Below are positions 46,849 through 55,756 of a stretch of DNA of 64,000 nt, piece after piece. The notes under the pieces were generated by a model. That model did not search any database and had not been told where the DNA came from. It saw nothing but the letters and a program-made list of their open reading frames with translations. The position numbers were made by a program, and so were the translations under genes. The stretch comes from Alcanivorax sp. DSM 26293 (lineage in GTDB: Bacteria; Pseudomonadota; Gammaproteobacteria; Pseudomonadales; Alcanivoracaceae). The stretch lies in contig NZ_FNUM01000001.1 in the NCBI RefSeq assembly GCF_900107995.1, forward strand, positions 62,001 through 126,000, given 5' to 3'. How positions within the stretch are numbered: position 1 is the stretch's first letter; every line of letters starts with the position of its first letter.

Positions 46849-47862
46849 TTAGCGAAGTTCAGTCAATGCCGCCGCCAGCTCCGTGGCAGCACGGCGTTTG
46901 GTATTTTCCATCGGGCGACGCGGGCGGGCACGCAGGCCGCTGGCCGGCACCTGACCGCTGAAACGGGTAGCGGCGAGGAAGTCCAGCACCTGTTCCGCCC
47001 CGGCGCGGTTGTTGCAGGCGAGCACCATGTCACAGCCTGCCTCCAGGGCTGCCCTCGCCCGCTCCGGATAATCGCCGACACCATGGGCCCCGGCCATGGA
47101 CAGGTCATCGGAGAAGATCACGCCGCGAAAGCCCATCTGCTCGCGCAATCGGGTCTGCAGCCAGTAACGGGAAAAACCGGCGGTCTGGTTTTCCACTGCA
47201 CTGTAAATCACGTGGGCGGGCATGATGCCGTCCAGCTTTTGTGCCAGCGCCACAAAAGGACGCAGGTCCGCCGCTTCAATCTCGGCCAGCGGCCGCGGGT
47301 CCACCGGCAACTCCAGATGGGAGTCCGCCACCACATGGCCGTGGCCGGGAAAATGCTTGCCGGTGGCAGCCATGCCGGCGGCGCTCATGCCGTCGATAAA
47401 CGCGCTGGCCAGGGCGATCATGGCATCCGCATCACCATGAAAGCTGCGATCGCCGATCACCGTGCTGGTGCCGTAATCCAGATCCAGTACCGGGGCAAAG
47501 CTCACATCGATATCCAGCTCGGTCAGCTCCGAAGCCATCAGCTCACCCAGCAAGGCGGCATCCGCCACCGCAGCTTGCGGGGCCTGATCATAACGACGTC
47601 CCAGTGCGGCCATGGGCGGTAGACGCACGAAGCCGTCCCGGAAACGCTGCACGCGCCCTCCCTCCTGGTCCACGGCGATCAGTATTTCCGGGCGCACGGC
47701 ACGAATCTGGCGAACCAGCTCCGCCAGCTGCTGCCGATCCTGATAATTACGGGTAAAGAGAATCAACCCGCCCGTCCCCGGGTGGGTCAGCAGGTCTTTT
47801 TCCACATCACTGACCTGGAGTCCTTCCAGATCGAGCATCAGCAGGGGGGAAACGGATGGCAT
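46849..47862 (-). CDS. nagZ: Beta-N-acetylhexosaminidase NagZ
   Basis: Cleaves GlcNAc from GlcNAc-anhydro-muropeptides in the cytoplasm during peptidoglycan recycling. The 337-residue GH3 enzyme has the family motifs VDQEGGRVQRF, KHFPGHGHVVADSHLELP, and the catalytic Asp region VIFSDDLSMAGAHGVGDY. It follows the L,D-transpeptidase gene by 21 bp in the same direction, and the order nagZ, psrA agrees with Pseudomonas (PA3005-PA3006). A nearby envelope enzyme gene makes a role in wall turnover coherent. Confidence 0.95.
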   Translation of the reverse strand: MPSVSPLLMLDLEGLQVSDVEKDLLTHPGTGGLILFTRNYQDRQQLAELVRQIRAVRPEILIAVDQEGGRVQRFRDGFVRLPPMAALGRRYDQAPQAAVADAALLGELMASELTELDIDVSFAPVLDLDYGTSTVIGDRSFHGDADAMIALASAFIDGMSAAGMAATGKHFPGHGHVVADSHLELPVDPRPLAEIEAADLRPFVALAQKLDGIMPAHVIYSAVENQTAGFSRYWLQTRLREQMGFRGVIFSDDLSMAGAHGVGDYPERARAALEAGCDMVLACNNRAGAEQVLDFLAATRFSGQVPASGLRARPRRPMENTKRRAATELAAALTELR

Positions 47863-47883
47863 GGCAATCCTGATTGGTGATCG

Positions 47884-48354
47884 TTATTCCGTGATGGTGA
47901 CAGCGGCACCCACCGGCACCTGATCGAAAACGCGAATTATGTCCGCGTTACGCATCCGAATGCAGCCGTGGGACGCGGGCGCCCCCATGGGTTCGCTGTC
48001 CGGTGTGCCGTGAATATAAATAAAGCGACGAAAACTATCCACGTCACCGCCCAGATTATGGCCGGGCTCCATGCCTCCCAGCCAGAGAATACGGGTAAGA
48101 ACCCAATCGCGCTGGGGATGCTCCTGAACCTTGGTCGCATCGCAGATTTCCCCGGAGAATTTACGCCCGGCCAGCACCGCGCCTTCCGGCAGACCCTCAC
48201 CGAAGCGAGCCCGCACCAGATGCCGGCCCAGGGGCGTGGCTTCACTCCCCATGGCCTGGCCGGCCCCGTTGCGGGCGGTGGATACGGGGAACCGTTCCGT
48301 ACGCTCGCCGCGCAGTTCCAGCCATTGTTCCGAAAGGTTAATGATCAGTTCCAT
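47884..48354 (-). CDS. L,D-transpeptidase, YkuD type
   Basis: A 156-residue enzyme of the YkuD family that cross-links peptidoglycan or attaches lipoprotein through a Cys nucleophile. The motif HGTPDSEPMG... with SHGCIRMRN gives the active-site His, Ser, His, Gly and Cys. There is no signal peptide, which is unusual because the known enzymes act in the periplasm; some homologues are cytoplasmic murein-tripeptide-related enzymes. The start at 48354 was chosen over 48438 on the domain pattern. It is 21 bp upstream of nagZ. Confidence 0.85.
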   Translation of the reverse strand: MELIINLSEQWLELRGERTERFPVSTARNGAGQAMGSEATPLGRHLVRARFGEGLPEGAVLAGRKFSGEICDATKVQEHPQRDWVLTRILWLGGMEPGHNLGGDVDSFRRFIYIHGTPDSEPMGAPASHGCIRMRNADIIRVFDQVPVGAAVTITE

Positions 48355-48470
48355 ACCATCCTTTTCAGGCAATGAAAGCCTGCATATTGAACCACCCAAC
48401 GGGGCCGCTTGCAGCCGCGAACCGCACTGACCAAGCAATTGCGTAAGCGCCCACGGCCACCGACCAATCC

Positions 48471-48630
48471 GCAGGAGCGCCGCTGGCGGCGTGATAAACG
48501 AGGCACGAATGACGAGTTACGAGAAGCGAAAACCTGATTTTCCCTTATTTCAGATTTTGATTTTCGATACTCGCTTCTCGTGACTCGCCACTGTTGAGGT
48601 TATCCCGCCGCCAGCAACGTTATTCGCTAC
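48471..48630. repeat. Nested inverted-repeat element F
   Basis: Degenerate outer arms at 48471-48497 and 48600-48630 flank an inner palindrome with GACGAGTTACGAGAAGCGAA on the left and TTTTCGATACTCGCTTCTCG on the right. It ends 19 bp past the stop codon of psrA. Confidence 0.72.
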
Positions 48631-48649
48631 GTTCCAGCAGCAAGGCAGG

Positions 48650-49285
48650 TCACTCAGGCACGTCGGCCTGGATGCCTCCGACCAGGAACGGCAACAGGCG
48701 CCGGGTGATATCTGCAGCGCTCACATCCAGGTTGAAGTCGGCCTTGCTGATAGCCTGCAGGGACTGCATGCCGGACAGGGTAAAGATCACGGCGCCCAGA
48801 CTGAACTGAACCCGCCAGAACAGCTCCATGGGCGGTACGCTCGGCACCGCTCGCTGCAAATGCTCCTGCAGGCGTTTAAAGACAGCGCCGTAGTGTTTGT
48901 GCAGGTAGTCACGCAAGTGCCCTTGAGGCTGGCTGTAGGCCTGCCCGGAGAGACGAAAGAAAATGGCCGCGCGCTGGGGGTCTTCCGGGTGGGTACCCAG
49001 GGCCAGGCGAAACACGATGCCGAGCACATTTTCCGGCGTATCCGGCGTGCCGGTCGCTTCCATTTCATCCAGCTTGGCCCCGAGTGCCGCACTGAACGGC
49101 GTCAGAAAGCGTTCGAATACCGCTTGTATCAGCGCTTCCTTGGAACCGAAATGATAGTTCACCGCCGCCAGGTTGACCCCGGCCTTGCTGGTGATGGCAC
49201 GCAGACTGGTTTCCGCAAAGCCCTTCTGGGCAAACAGTACCTCTGCGGTATCCAGAATCCGGTCAACCGTGCCCGCCTGTGCCAT
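48650..49285 (-). CDS. psrA: TetR family regulator PsrA-like
   Basis: A 211-residue TetR-family repressor. The N-terminal HTH (ILDTAEVLFAQKGFAETSLR, then ITSKAGVNLAAVNYHFGSKE) is almost the same as in Pseudomonas PsrA, which senses long-chain fatty acids and controls beta-oxidation and RpoS-related genes. The position beside nagZ and near lexA also agrees with PsrA. Two tandem PsrA-type operator motifs lie just upstream (49304-49330), consistent with autoregulation. In a hydrocarbon degrader the ligand is plausibly a fatty acid or acyl-CoA. Confidence 0.88.
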   Translation of the reverse strand: MAQAGTVDRILDTAEVLFAQKGFAETSLRAITSKAGVNLAAVNYHFGSKEALIQAVFERFLTPFSAALGAKLDEMEATGTPDTPENVLGIVFRLALGTHPEDPQRAAIFFRLSGQAYSQPQGHLRDYLHKHYGAVFKRLQEHLQRAVPSVPPMELFWRVQFSLGAVIFTLSGMQSLQAISKADFNLDVSAADITRRLLPFLVGGIQADVPE

Positions 49286-49303
49286 GCGCCCCGCCCTGTG
49301 TTC

Positions 49304-49330
49304 AAAACATACGTTTCAAACATACGTTTG
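49304..49330 (-). promoter_or_regulatory. Tandem PsrA-type operators
   Basis: Two adjacent inverted-repeat sites: AAAACATACGTTTC (49304-49317) and CAAACATACGTTTG (49317-49330). The second fits the Pseudomonas PsrA consensus (C/G)AAAC-N2-4-GTTT(G/C). They lie 19-45 bp before the psrA start, a position expected for autorepression. Confidence 0.8.
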
Positions 49331-49368
49331 GGTGTGTAGGGGGTCAAGGGGGGATTCAAAAACCCGTT

Positions 49369-49541
49369 GTAGGAGCGTCGCTGGCGGCGCGATAGCCCAA
49401 GCTCTGAAAAGATCGGTTTCCCACAGAGGACACAAAGCCCACGGAGCAATCCTGTTTTTACTCAGTGGGCTCTGTGTCCTCTGTGGTGAAAATGTGCTTT
49501 TAACCCAGCCTGGCAAATCGCGCCGTCAGCGACGCTCCTAC
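49369..49541. repeat. Nested inverted-repeat element G with a different inner core
   Basis: Outer arms 49369-49393 and 49517-49541 are inverted with 24 of 25 matches, and are the same arms as in element D. The inner arms are not the CGAG type: 49421-49442 and 49465-49486 (CCACAGAGGACAC, 21 of 22 matches) form a second palindrome. The element lies 7 bp past the stop codon of the beta-barrel gene. Confidence 0.85.
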
Positions 49542-49548
49542 GGAAAAC

Positions 49549-50832
49549 TTAGAAGTAATACACCACTTCCGCCTGAATGAAGTCGGAGCGGCTGACCGGA
49601 CTCAGACCCGGGTTCTCTGCCCGGCCCTGCAGGGCCGACAGATACAACTCCGAGGCAGTGAGCGGTTTGCCGGTGTCGGTGTAGAAACGCGCTTCCAGGG
49701 AGGCCTTGAGGTTGTTGCCGAAACGACGACTGGATTCCAGATTGATGGCTTTCTCGTCGTTTTCCAGGTCGTAAATCACGCCGGCAAGAATCTCTGTGGA
49801 CGCCACATCGTTGAACGTAAACCGGGTAGCCAGCAGAACGTCATCCTGGAAAGGCGATGCCAGCGCCTCATCCCGATCCTCCCACAGGTACTCCAGCAGC
49901 CAGCCCAGATCCGCCGGGCCGTCGAACACTCCCACCTGGGTATATTCGAAGCCACCATCCAGGGCGGTAAAGCGGTCGCCTTGGCCGGATCGGGTAATGG
50001 CCTCCAGCTTCCATAGCCAGCCGTTGTTCAGGTACTGGAGCTCCAGGCCGGTTTGGTCAATCACGTTATACAATGGCACCAGCTGCGGATCGCTGCCGGC
50101 CGGCAGGCTGCCGGTGAGCAGCAGGGCCTGCAGTTGTTGCGGGCTGAGGGCCTCCGGGAGCAGCAAGGGTTCACGGCTGGTCCCGGAGAAATGGGACAGC
50201 GCCAGTTCCAGGCCATTATTGAAATACTGCTGGTAGCGCAACGCCACATCCACCCGTTTGTCTTCGGCACCGGATTCGTAACGGGCCTGGTCAGACACCG
50301 GCAACGGCGTGCGCGGTCGCCCCTCTTCTCCGGCATAAGTGCGCTCACGGAATCCGGGCAACAGGAACAGGTCCAAAATGCCCCAGTCCCGCACCGTGGA
50401 AAGATTGAGCATGGGCTGACCGAGCTTTTCCTCGCCATCCACCTGATCCACCAGATCGGTCTGGTTGATGATATCCACCAGGTGCCGTCCTTCCGTCACG
50501 CCCCAGAACACCTTGCGAATCCCCACCCGGGATTCCCAGCCGCGGCCCACATGAATCCATGACAGCTCACGAATATCGGCGTGGGTGCGCTCGCTATCGT
50601 TCTCGTCCACCCGCAAATAGGGAATGAAGGTGAACAGATCATCCCGGTTATTCCACTCGTGGAAGACCTCGCCCTTCAGGTACAGGGAGCCATTGGTGGA
50701 ATAATCCGCCGCCTCATAGGGCGATGACTGGGTAAAGTAACGCCCTTCCAGGCCCGCCTCGCCACGAAACTCCCAGGCAACCGCCAGGGATGGCAGCACC
50801 AGCAGCGCAGCCAGACTGTGTCGCCATACCAT
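49549..50832 (-). CDS. Predicted outer-membrane beta-barrel protein
   Basis: A 427-residue secreted protein with a signal peptide (about 1-18, ending in VAWEF). The mature part has many alternating aromatic/polar strands (LYLKGEVFHEW, ELALSHFSG) and ends with Tyr-Phe (EVVYYF), the usual outer-membrane barrel ending. It resembles DUF1302-type barrels that are often next to LolA-like genes and RND exporters. Start at 50832 (ATG) is preferred to TTG 50838. It is 2 bp from the stop of the LolA-like gene, so they form an operon. No RND gene is adjacent. Confidence 0.75.
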   Translation of the reverse strand: MVWRHSLAALLVLPSLAVAWEFRGEAGLEGRYFTQSSPYEAADYSTNGSLYLKGEVFHEWNNRDDLFTFIPYLRVDENDSERTHADIRELSWIHVGRGWESRVGIRKVFWGVTEGRHLVDIINQTDLVDQVDGEEKLGQPMLNLSTVRDWGILDLFLLPGFRERTYAGEEGRPRTPLPVSDQARYESGAEDKRVDVALRYQQYFNNGLELALSHFSGTSREPLLLPEALSPQQLQALLLTGSLPAGSDPQLVPLYNVIDQTGLELQYLNNGWLWKLEAITRSGQGDRFTALDGGFEYTQVGVFDGPADLGWLLEYLWEDRDEALASPFQDDVLLATRFTFNDVASTEILAGVIYDLENDEKAINLESSRRFGNNLKASLEARFYTDTGKPLTASELYLSALQGRAENPGLSPVSRSDFIQAEVVYYF

Positions 50833-50834
50833 GA

Positions 50835-51623
50835 TCAACGGGCCCGTTTCAGACTGTTCTGGTTGAAGTCCGCTTCCGTCAGGCCGGTGTCATAGCGATA
50901 GTTGCTCCAGAACAGGTCGGTGGCCTTGCCGGTCTGATGATTGACCATGGCCATCTTGCCGGGCTGCCAGAACCGGTCCTGGTACTGGGCGAAGTCGCTC
51001 ATGGTGAGGGTTTTCAGCAGGGATTCCTTGCGGTCGTAGTAATCCACCTTCCAGGTGCGGTATTCCTGCTGATCAATCCAGGCCACCTGCTTGGTGTAGC
51101 CGGAGTTCTCGTCGGTGGGGTAGCGTTCCATCACAAAGCAGGTGAGCTCACCGCAGGCTTCGTCGCGCAGGTATTTGTAAGTGTATTTCTCCACTTCCTG
51201 GCCACGCATGTCCTCGAAACTGAATTCACTGCCCATAAAGGGGCCAGACTTGTTCCGCGAGGCAATGGTCTTCACCCGACGCAGGGCCGGCAGATAGAGC
51301 CACTGGTCATCATCGCGGGTCTTGTAGCTGTAGGTCAGCAAGGCGGTGCCACGCACATCCCGGGGCGTATCGAAAATGGTCAGGCTCTTGTCCCCCTCCT
51401 CGCCGGTGCCTTCCAGGGTACTGACCCGCAACTCGCGCTCCGAGGTATCGCCACGCCCGGTGATCAGCACCATGCGCATGTCCGCCTGAAAGTCACCAAA
51501 ACCCGCCCCGCGGCGATCCGCTTCGCGGGCGATTTCCAGACCTTTCTCTTCCGGCGTCTGGGCATGGAGAACAGGAACGGCACAGGCCAGAGCCAGACCG
51601 GCCAGCAGCAGGCGTACTTTCAT
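50835..51623 (-). CDS. Outer-membrane lipoprotein-sorting (LolA-like) protein
   Basis: A 262-residue periplasmic protein with a signal peptide (about 1-21, ending LHAQT). It belongs to the LolA-like outer-membrane lipoprotein-sorting family (PF17131 type): DDDQWLYLPALRRVKTIASR and the segments WIDQQEYRTWKVDYYDR are characteristic. Members carry lipophilic substrates across the periplasm and usually lie beside RND/MMPL exporters and DUF1302-like barrels. Here the barrel gene follows directly, but the exporter is absent. A partial RND/MMPL gene is 12 kb away at the right end of the window. Confidence 0.85.
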   Translation of the reverse strand: MKVRLLLAGLALACAVPVLHAQTPEEKGLEIAREADRRGAGFGDFQADMRMVLITGRGDTSERELRVSTLEGTGEEGDKSLTIFDTPRDVRGTALLTYSYKTRDDDQWLYLPALRRVKTIASRNKSGPFMGSEFSFEDMRGQEVEKYTYKYLRDEACGELTCFVMERYPTDENSGYTKQVAWIDQQEYRTWKVDYYDRKESLLKTLTMSDFAQYQDRFWQPGKMAMVNHQTGKATDLFWSNYRYDTGLTEADFNQNSLKRAR

Positions 51624-51729
51624 GATAAACCTCGGTTTGGTTGGTTGTTGATCACACCGTTATGGGTAACAGTGTGTTTACCATGATAGGGAGGATAGCG
51701 GAAAGGGGAATGCTGAAGGGGCCAAAATT

Positions 51730-51892
51730 AGTTGACAGTTGATAGTGGACAGTTGACAGCTACGCGATTGAATACAGTCTGAGTTTTTAACGTATGAGGC
51801 CGCGCCCACGCTCTGGGCGCGGCCTCATACGTTGGAAGTTAAAGCATTGCCCTGTACGCGAGCTGTCAACTGTCCACTATCAACTGTCAACT
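51730..51892. repeat. Nested inverted-repeat element J, perfect 32-bp arms
   Basis: Outer arms 51730-51761 and 51861-51892 are 32-bp perfect inverted repeats made of GTTGACAGTT-like words. An inner 20-bp perfect palindrome, 51789-51808 with 51814-51833, has the core GAGGCCGCGCCCA. It ends 4 bp past the stop codon of the DUF6586-like gene. The core is shared with element K. Confidence 0.9.
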
Positions 51893-51896
51893 ACCT

Positions 51897-52427
51897 TCAC
51901 CACTCCTCCAGATACCCCACACAATGCTCCACCAGCTCGCTGACCCGCTGGATGGCATTGCTCAGGCGCTCCAGGTCGCCTTCTGCCAGGGGGGCATAGC
52001 GGTCTTCTGCCATCAGGTTGAGAGCGTTGGCATCGCTGGGCGGTGCTGGCCGACGGGCCAGGCCAGCGGCACCCATGGCACCCTGCATTTCCCCGTCCAG
52101 CCAGGCGATCAGGTCCGCGCGGTCGGCCAGGGCCTGGCCGAGGATGGCCATTTCCGGGGCTTCCACTTCAGAATCGCGGAATGCCTGAACCAGGGCAGCC
52201 AGGCTGAACAAGTGGTCGGCACCGGCTACCTGATAGGTGTTGGCAGACTGGCGCGCCAGACCAACCAGGGCGGAATAGAGATGAAAGACCACGGCACCAC
52301 GCAGGGCCAGGCGCACCGCAGGCACCGCATCAGCCTGTTCACGGGTGAGCTGACGTAGAAGGGCCTGGGCAAAATAGATCCGCTCGCGCAGACCACTGAC
52401 GGCATTTTCTCGGACCATTCGGGACAT
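51897..52427 (-). CDS. Uncharacterised protein (DUF6586-like)
   Basis: A 176-residue helical, probably cytoplasmic protein. The N-terminal half holds VFHLYSALVGLARQSANTYQV and the rest is Ala/Leu rich. From memory it resembles the PA3009 type protein between sulA and topA in Pseudomonas, here likewise beside topA. No catalytic motif is visible. It is transcribed in the same direction as topA and is separated from it by repeat element H, so it might be read from the topA transcript if H does not terminate. Confidence 0.6.
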   Translation of the reverse strand: MSRMVRENAVSGLRERIYFAQALLRQLTREQADAVPAVRLALRGAVVFHLYSALVGLARQSANTYQVAGADHLFSLAALVQAFRDSEVEAPEMAILGQALADRADLIAWLDGEMQGAMGAAGLARRPAPPSDANALNLMAEDRYAPLAEGDLERLSNAIQRVSELVEHCVGYLEEW

Positions 52428-52469
52428 GGGGACTCACAGAAACTATGGATATAACGGGTTAACCTGACC

Positions 52470-52541
52470 GTAGGAGCTATGCTTGCATGGCGAACCTGCT
52501 CGCGATGACCCTGGTTTTCGCCATGCAAGCATCGCTCCTAC
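52470..52541. repeat. Nested inverted-repeat element H, short
   Basis: Arms 52470-52494 and 52517-52541 are inverted with 24 of 25 matches and a 22-base spacer, so this element is almost a single hairpin. The arms use the GCTATGCTTGCATGGCGAA type. The element ends 12 bp past the topA stop codon. Confidence 0.85.
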
Positions 52542-52553
52542 AAATAAAGGCGG

Positions 52554-55289
52554 TCAGGATTTCTTGGCAGCGGCCTTTTTCTTGGCCGGGGCCTTCTTCT
52601 TGGCTGCCGCTTTCTTTTTCGCGGGCGCCTTTTTCTTGGTCTGTTCCTCGACCCATTTGCCGTCCCGGTAGAAGGCCATCCAGCCGGTGGCCTTGCCGTC
52701 GATCTCGCTCATCACGTACTGCTCTTTGGCCTTTCGGCTGTAACGCAGGACCCCGGGATTGCCGTCCGGGTCTTTCGCCGGCGCTTCGGCCAGGTACTTG
52801 TGTTTGGGATCAAGCTGCTCGGCGACGCTCTGGATTTCCAGGATCAGTGGCGGCCGGGTTTCCCGGTTTTTGGGAAACTTGCTGGCGGCCAGGAACAGGC
52901 CGGAGGCACCATCGCGCAATAGATAGTGATCGTCATCGTATTTCTCGCACTTCAGGTGCGGCATGGGAATCGGATCGGCCCGTGGCGGTGCCGGCTCGCC
53001 GCTCTTGAGGAGTTTGCGGGTATTACCACATGCCTCGTTGGTGCACTTGAAGAATTTCCCGAACCGACCGGTTCGCAGCTGCATGTCGTTGCCGCACTTT
53101 TCGCATTCCAGCACCGGCCCATCGTAGCCCTTGATGCGGAACTCGCCCTTCTCGACCACATAGCCGTCACAATCGGGGTTATTACCGCAGATGTGCAGCT
53201 TGCGCTTTTCGTCGATCAGGTAATTTTCCATGGCGGTGCCGCACTTCGGGCAACGCTTCTTGTTGCGCAGTTCCTTGGCTTCCGCTTCTTCATCGTCAGC
53301 ATTCACCGACTCGGCTTCTTCTCCGGGCAACAGATTCAGGGTCGCCGTGCAGCGTTCCTTCGGTGGCAGGCTATACCCTGAACAGCCCAGAAAGACCCCG
53401 GTGGAACCGGTACGGATCTGCATGGGCCGGCCACACTTGGGACACTCGATGTCGGTATCCGTGGGCAGGTTGGCACGCATACCGCCAATGGCCTGCTTGC
53501 CACTGCCCTCACCCTGGGCCGCTTCCAGTTTGGCAACAAAATCCCGGTAGAACTCATCGAGCACATCCTGCCAGTTACGGCGGCCCTCGGCGATTTCATC
53601 CAGGGTTTCCTCCATGCGGGCGGTAAAGCTGTAATCCATCAGGTTGGGGAAGTTTTCCGCCAGACGATCAGTGACGATATCGCCCATTTTTTCCGCGTAG
53701 AAACGGCGGTTGTCCTGGCGCACATAGCCACGATCCTGAATGGTGGAAATAATCGCCGCATAGGTGGACGGACGACCAATGCCACGTTTTTCCAGCTCCT
53801 TCACCAGGCTGGCTTCAGTGAAACGGGCCGGCGGCTTGGTGAAATGCTGATCGATGTCCACCTGGTCGATGGTCAGGCGGTCGCCCTCTTTCACATCCGG
53901 CAGCAGGGTATCTTCCTGACCCTTGCGCGAAGCGGGGGGCTGGATACGGGTCCAGCCGTCGAACTTCATGATGCGCCCCTTGGCCTTCAGCTCGTAGTCA
54001 TCGCCGGTGGCGGTGAGCGTGGTGCTCAGGTATTCCGCCGGGGGCATCTGGCAGGCAATAAACTGGCGACGGATCAGTTCGTAGAGACGCTGGGCATCAC
54101 GCTCCATGTCCTTGAGGGAGTCGGAGGTGCGGCGCACGTCGGAGGGGCGAATCGCTTCGTGCGCTTCCTGGGCGCCCTCCTTGCTGCTGTAGGACAACGG
54201 CTTCTCGGGCAGGTACTTGTCGCCCAGTTTCTCGCCGATCCATTCCCGGCAGGCTGCCACGGCATCTGCACTCAAGTTGGTGGAGTCCGTACGCATGTAG
54301 GTAATGTGGCCAGCTTCGTAGAGGCGCTGGGCCATCATCATGGTCTTCTTCACCCCGAATCCCAGGCGGGTACTGGCCGCCTGCTGCAGCGTGGAAGTAA
54401 TAAAGGGGGCCGAAGGCTTGGAACGGGTAGGACGTTGCTCACGCTGGCTGATGGTCAGAGTACCGGCCTGCAGCAATGCCTGACGATGTGCTTCCGCGTC
54501 ATCGCCATTGTTCGGGCGGAAGTTCTCCCCCTTGTGCTTGGCCACTTCCAGGCGCAGGGCTTCGCCCTGATCACTGTGGGTGTCGCTGCGCATTTCCCAG
54601 AACTCTTCCGGAGTAAAGGCGCGGATTTCCCGCTCTCGCTCCACCACCAGTTCCACCGCCACGGACTGCACCCGTCCTGCGGACAGGCCACGGGCAATCT
54701 TTTCCCACAGCAATGGCGAGATCATGAAACCCACCACCCGGTCCAGGAAGCGGCGGGCCTGCTGGGCTTCCACCCGACTCAGATCCAGTTTGCCCGGCTG
54801 CTCAAAGGCGGCCTGAATGGCTTTTTTGGTAATTTCGTTGAACACCACCCGGTCAAAGCGACTGTCATCACCGCCGATCACTTCCCGCAGGTGCCAGGCA
54901 ATGGCCTCCCCTTCGCGGTCCAAATCCGTGGCCAGATAGATGCGGTCGGCCTTGGCGGCAAGACGCTTGAGTTCGTCGATCACCTTTTCCTTGCCGGGAA
55001 GGATCTCGTAATGGGCCTTCCAGCCGTGCTCCGGGTCGACCCCCATGCGGTTGATCAACTGGGCCTTGGCCTTCTTCTTTTTATAGGCTTCGCGCTCCTC
55101 CTTTGGCAGTGAGCGCGTATAGGCGGCCTCCTTGGCACGTTCCTGAGGGGTGCTCTTCTTGGAACCGCCACTGACCGGCAGATCGCGTACGTGGCCGACG
55201 CTGGACTTCACTACGAAGTCGTCGCCCAGGTAGCGGTTGATGGTCTTGGCCTTGGCAGGCGACTCCACAATAACAAGAGTTTTTCCCAT
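52554..55289 (-). CDS. topA: DNA topoisomerase I
   Basis: Relaxes negative supercoils by cutting one DNA strand. The 911-residue type IA enzyme begins with the TOPRIM region [17 protein letters not shown] and [13 protein letters not shown]. The catalytic Tyr region appears as MRTDSTNLS preceded by AGHITY. Three or more four-Cys zinc-binding motifs lie near the C-terminus ([21 protein letters not shown], then CPKCGTAM and CEKCGNDM). The tail is a lysine/alanine-rich repeat ([15 protein letters not shown]) of about 30 residues, likely DNA-binding. The start is at 55289; the upstream gene is uspA, divergent. Confidence 0.96.
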   Translation of the reverse strand: MGKTLVIVESPAKAKTINRYLGDDFVVKSSVGHVRDLPVSGGSKKSTPQERAKEAAYTRSLPKEEREAYKKKKAKAQLINRMGVDPEHGWKAHYEILPGKEKVIDELKRLAAKADRIYLATDLDREGEAIAWHLREVIGGDDSRFDRVVFNEITKKAIQAAFEQPGKLDLSRVEAQQARRFLDRVVGFMISPLLWEKIARGLSAGRVQSVAVELVVEREREIRAFTPEEFWEMRSDTHSDQGEALRLEVAKHKGENFRPNNGDDAEAHRQALLQAGTLTISQREQRPTRSKPSAPFITSTLQQAASTRLGFGVKKTMMMAQRLYEAGHITYMRTDSTNLSADAVAACREWIGEKLGDKYLPEKPLSYSSKEGAQEAHEAIRPSDVRRTSDSLKDMERDAQRLYELIRRQFIACQMPPAEYLSTTLTATGDDYELKAKGRIMKFDGWTRIQPPASRKGQEDTLLPDVKEGDRLTIDQVDIDQHFTKPPARFTEASLVKELEKRGIGRPSTYAAIISTIQDRGYVRQDNRRFYAEKMGDIVTDRLAENFPNLMDYSFTARMEETLDEIAEGRRNWQDVLDEFYRDFVAKLEAAQGEGSGKQAIGGMRANLPTDTDIECPKCGRPMQIRTGSTGVFLGCSGYSLPPKERCTATLNLLPGEEAESVNADDEEAEAKELRNKKRCPKCGTAMENYLIDEKRKLHICGNNPDCDGYVVEKGEFRIKGYDGPVLECEKCGNDMQLRTGRFGKFFKCTNEACGNTRKLLKSGEPAPPRADPIPMPHLKCEKYDDDHYLLRDGASGLFLAASKFPKNRETRPPLILEIQSVAEQLDPKHKYLAEAPAKDPDGNPGVLRYSRKAKEQYVMSEIDGKATGWMAFYRDGKWVEEQTKKKAPAKKKAAAKKKAPAKKKAAAKKS

Positions 55290-55756
55290 TCTCAGGTTCT
55301 CAATGGCGGCGGTTTGTTGAACAGAGCACAGACCGGCTGCCCTTACCCCACTATGACGGTGGCTGGGGCGACGCAGGTCCTCTTCGGGCGCTATTTAGAC
55401 AGCGCCGGTATGGCCGGGTCAAGCTCTGCTGTCTTCCGGGGAGCCTCTGAATAACCCTCCACGTGCCCGATCTCCCGGGCTGGATCGCAATCCCGGCGCG
55501 AGTTTCACAGCGTCTGCCTCTCCCTCCACGCATCCCCCTGGACATGCAAAAAAACCGGGGAACGTCAGCCAGCAGGACCCGCAGAGCGCGCCCGCAAGGT
55601 ACCACGGGCTCGCAGTGAGTTCGTCAGAGGCACCGTCTTTTTAGTAGTAGACCAGAGGCGGTTGTGGAGCAACCCTCAAAGCGGCGTTCTCCCCCCCTGG
55701 AAAGCCATTGAAAGCGCGTTATACTGCAGAAAAGTCACCGTTTCAGGGAGAGAACC
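55290..55756. other. Intergenic region between topA and uspA
   Basis: These 467 bases have no clear gene. They hold a possible decayed MITE at 55440-55634 and must contain the divergent promoters of topA and the universal stress gene. A possible -10 box, TATACT, lies at 55720-55725, but no good -35 was seen at the right spacing. Confidence 0.5.
55440..55634. mobile_element. Possible decayed MITE
   Basis: Terminal arms 55440-55469 and 55605-55634 are inverted with about 21-22 of 30 matches; the ends read GG(A/T)GCCTCTGA. The arms also end in a common GCCCG. No coding sequence lies between. It is far more degenerate than the element at 16218. Confidence 0.35.

Noticed and set aside
52554-52640. 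Lys/Ala codon repeats at the topA 3' end as a DNA repeat element
   Set aside because: The repeat is in coding sequence and gives a basic C-terminal tail common in topoisomerase I, so it is protein low complexity.
53844-55112. Long open frame on the plus strand opposite topA
   Set aside because: It is antisense to topA, lacks a ribosome-binding site and any family pattern.
55720-55725. TATACT as the -10 box of the universal stress gene
   Set aside because: No -35 hexamer was seen at 16-18 bp spacing, so it is noted only as a possibility.
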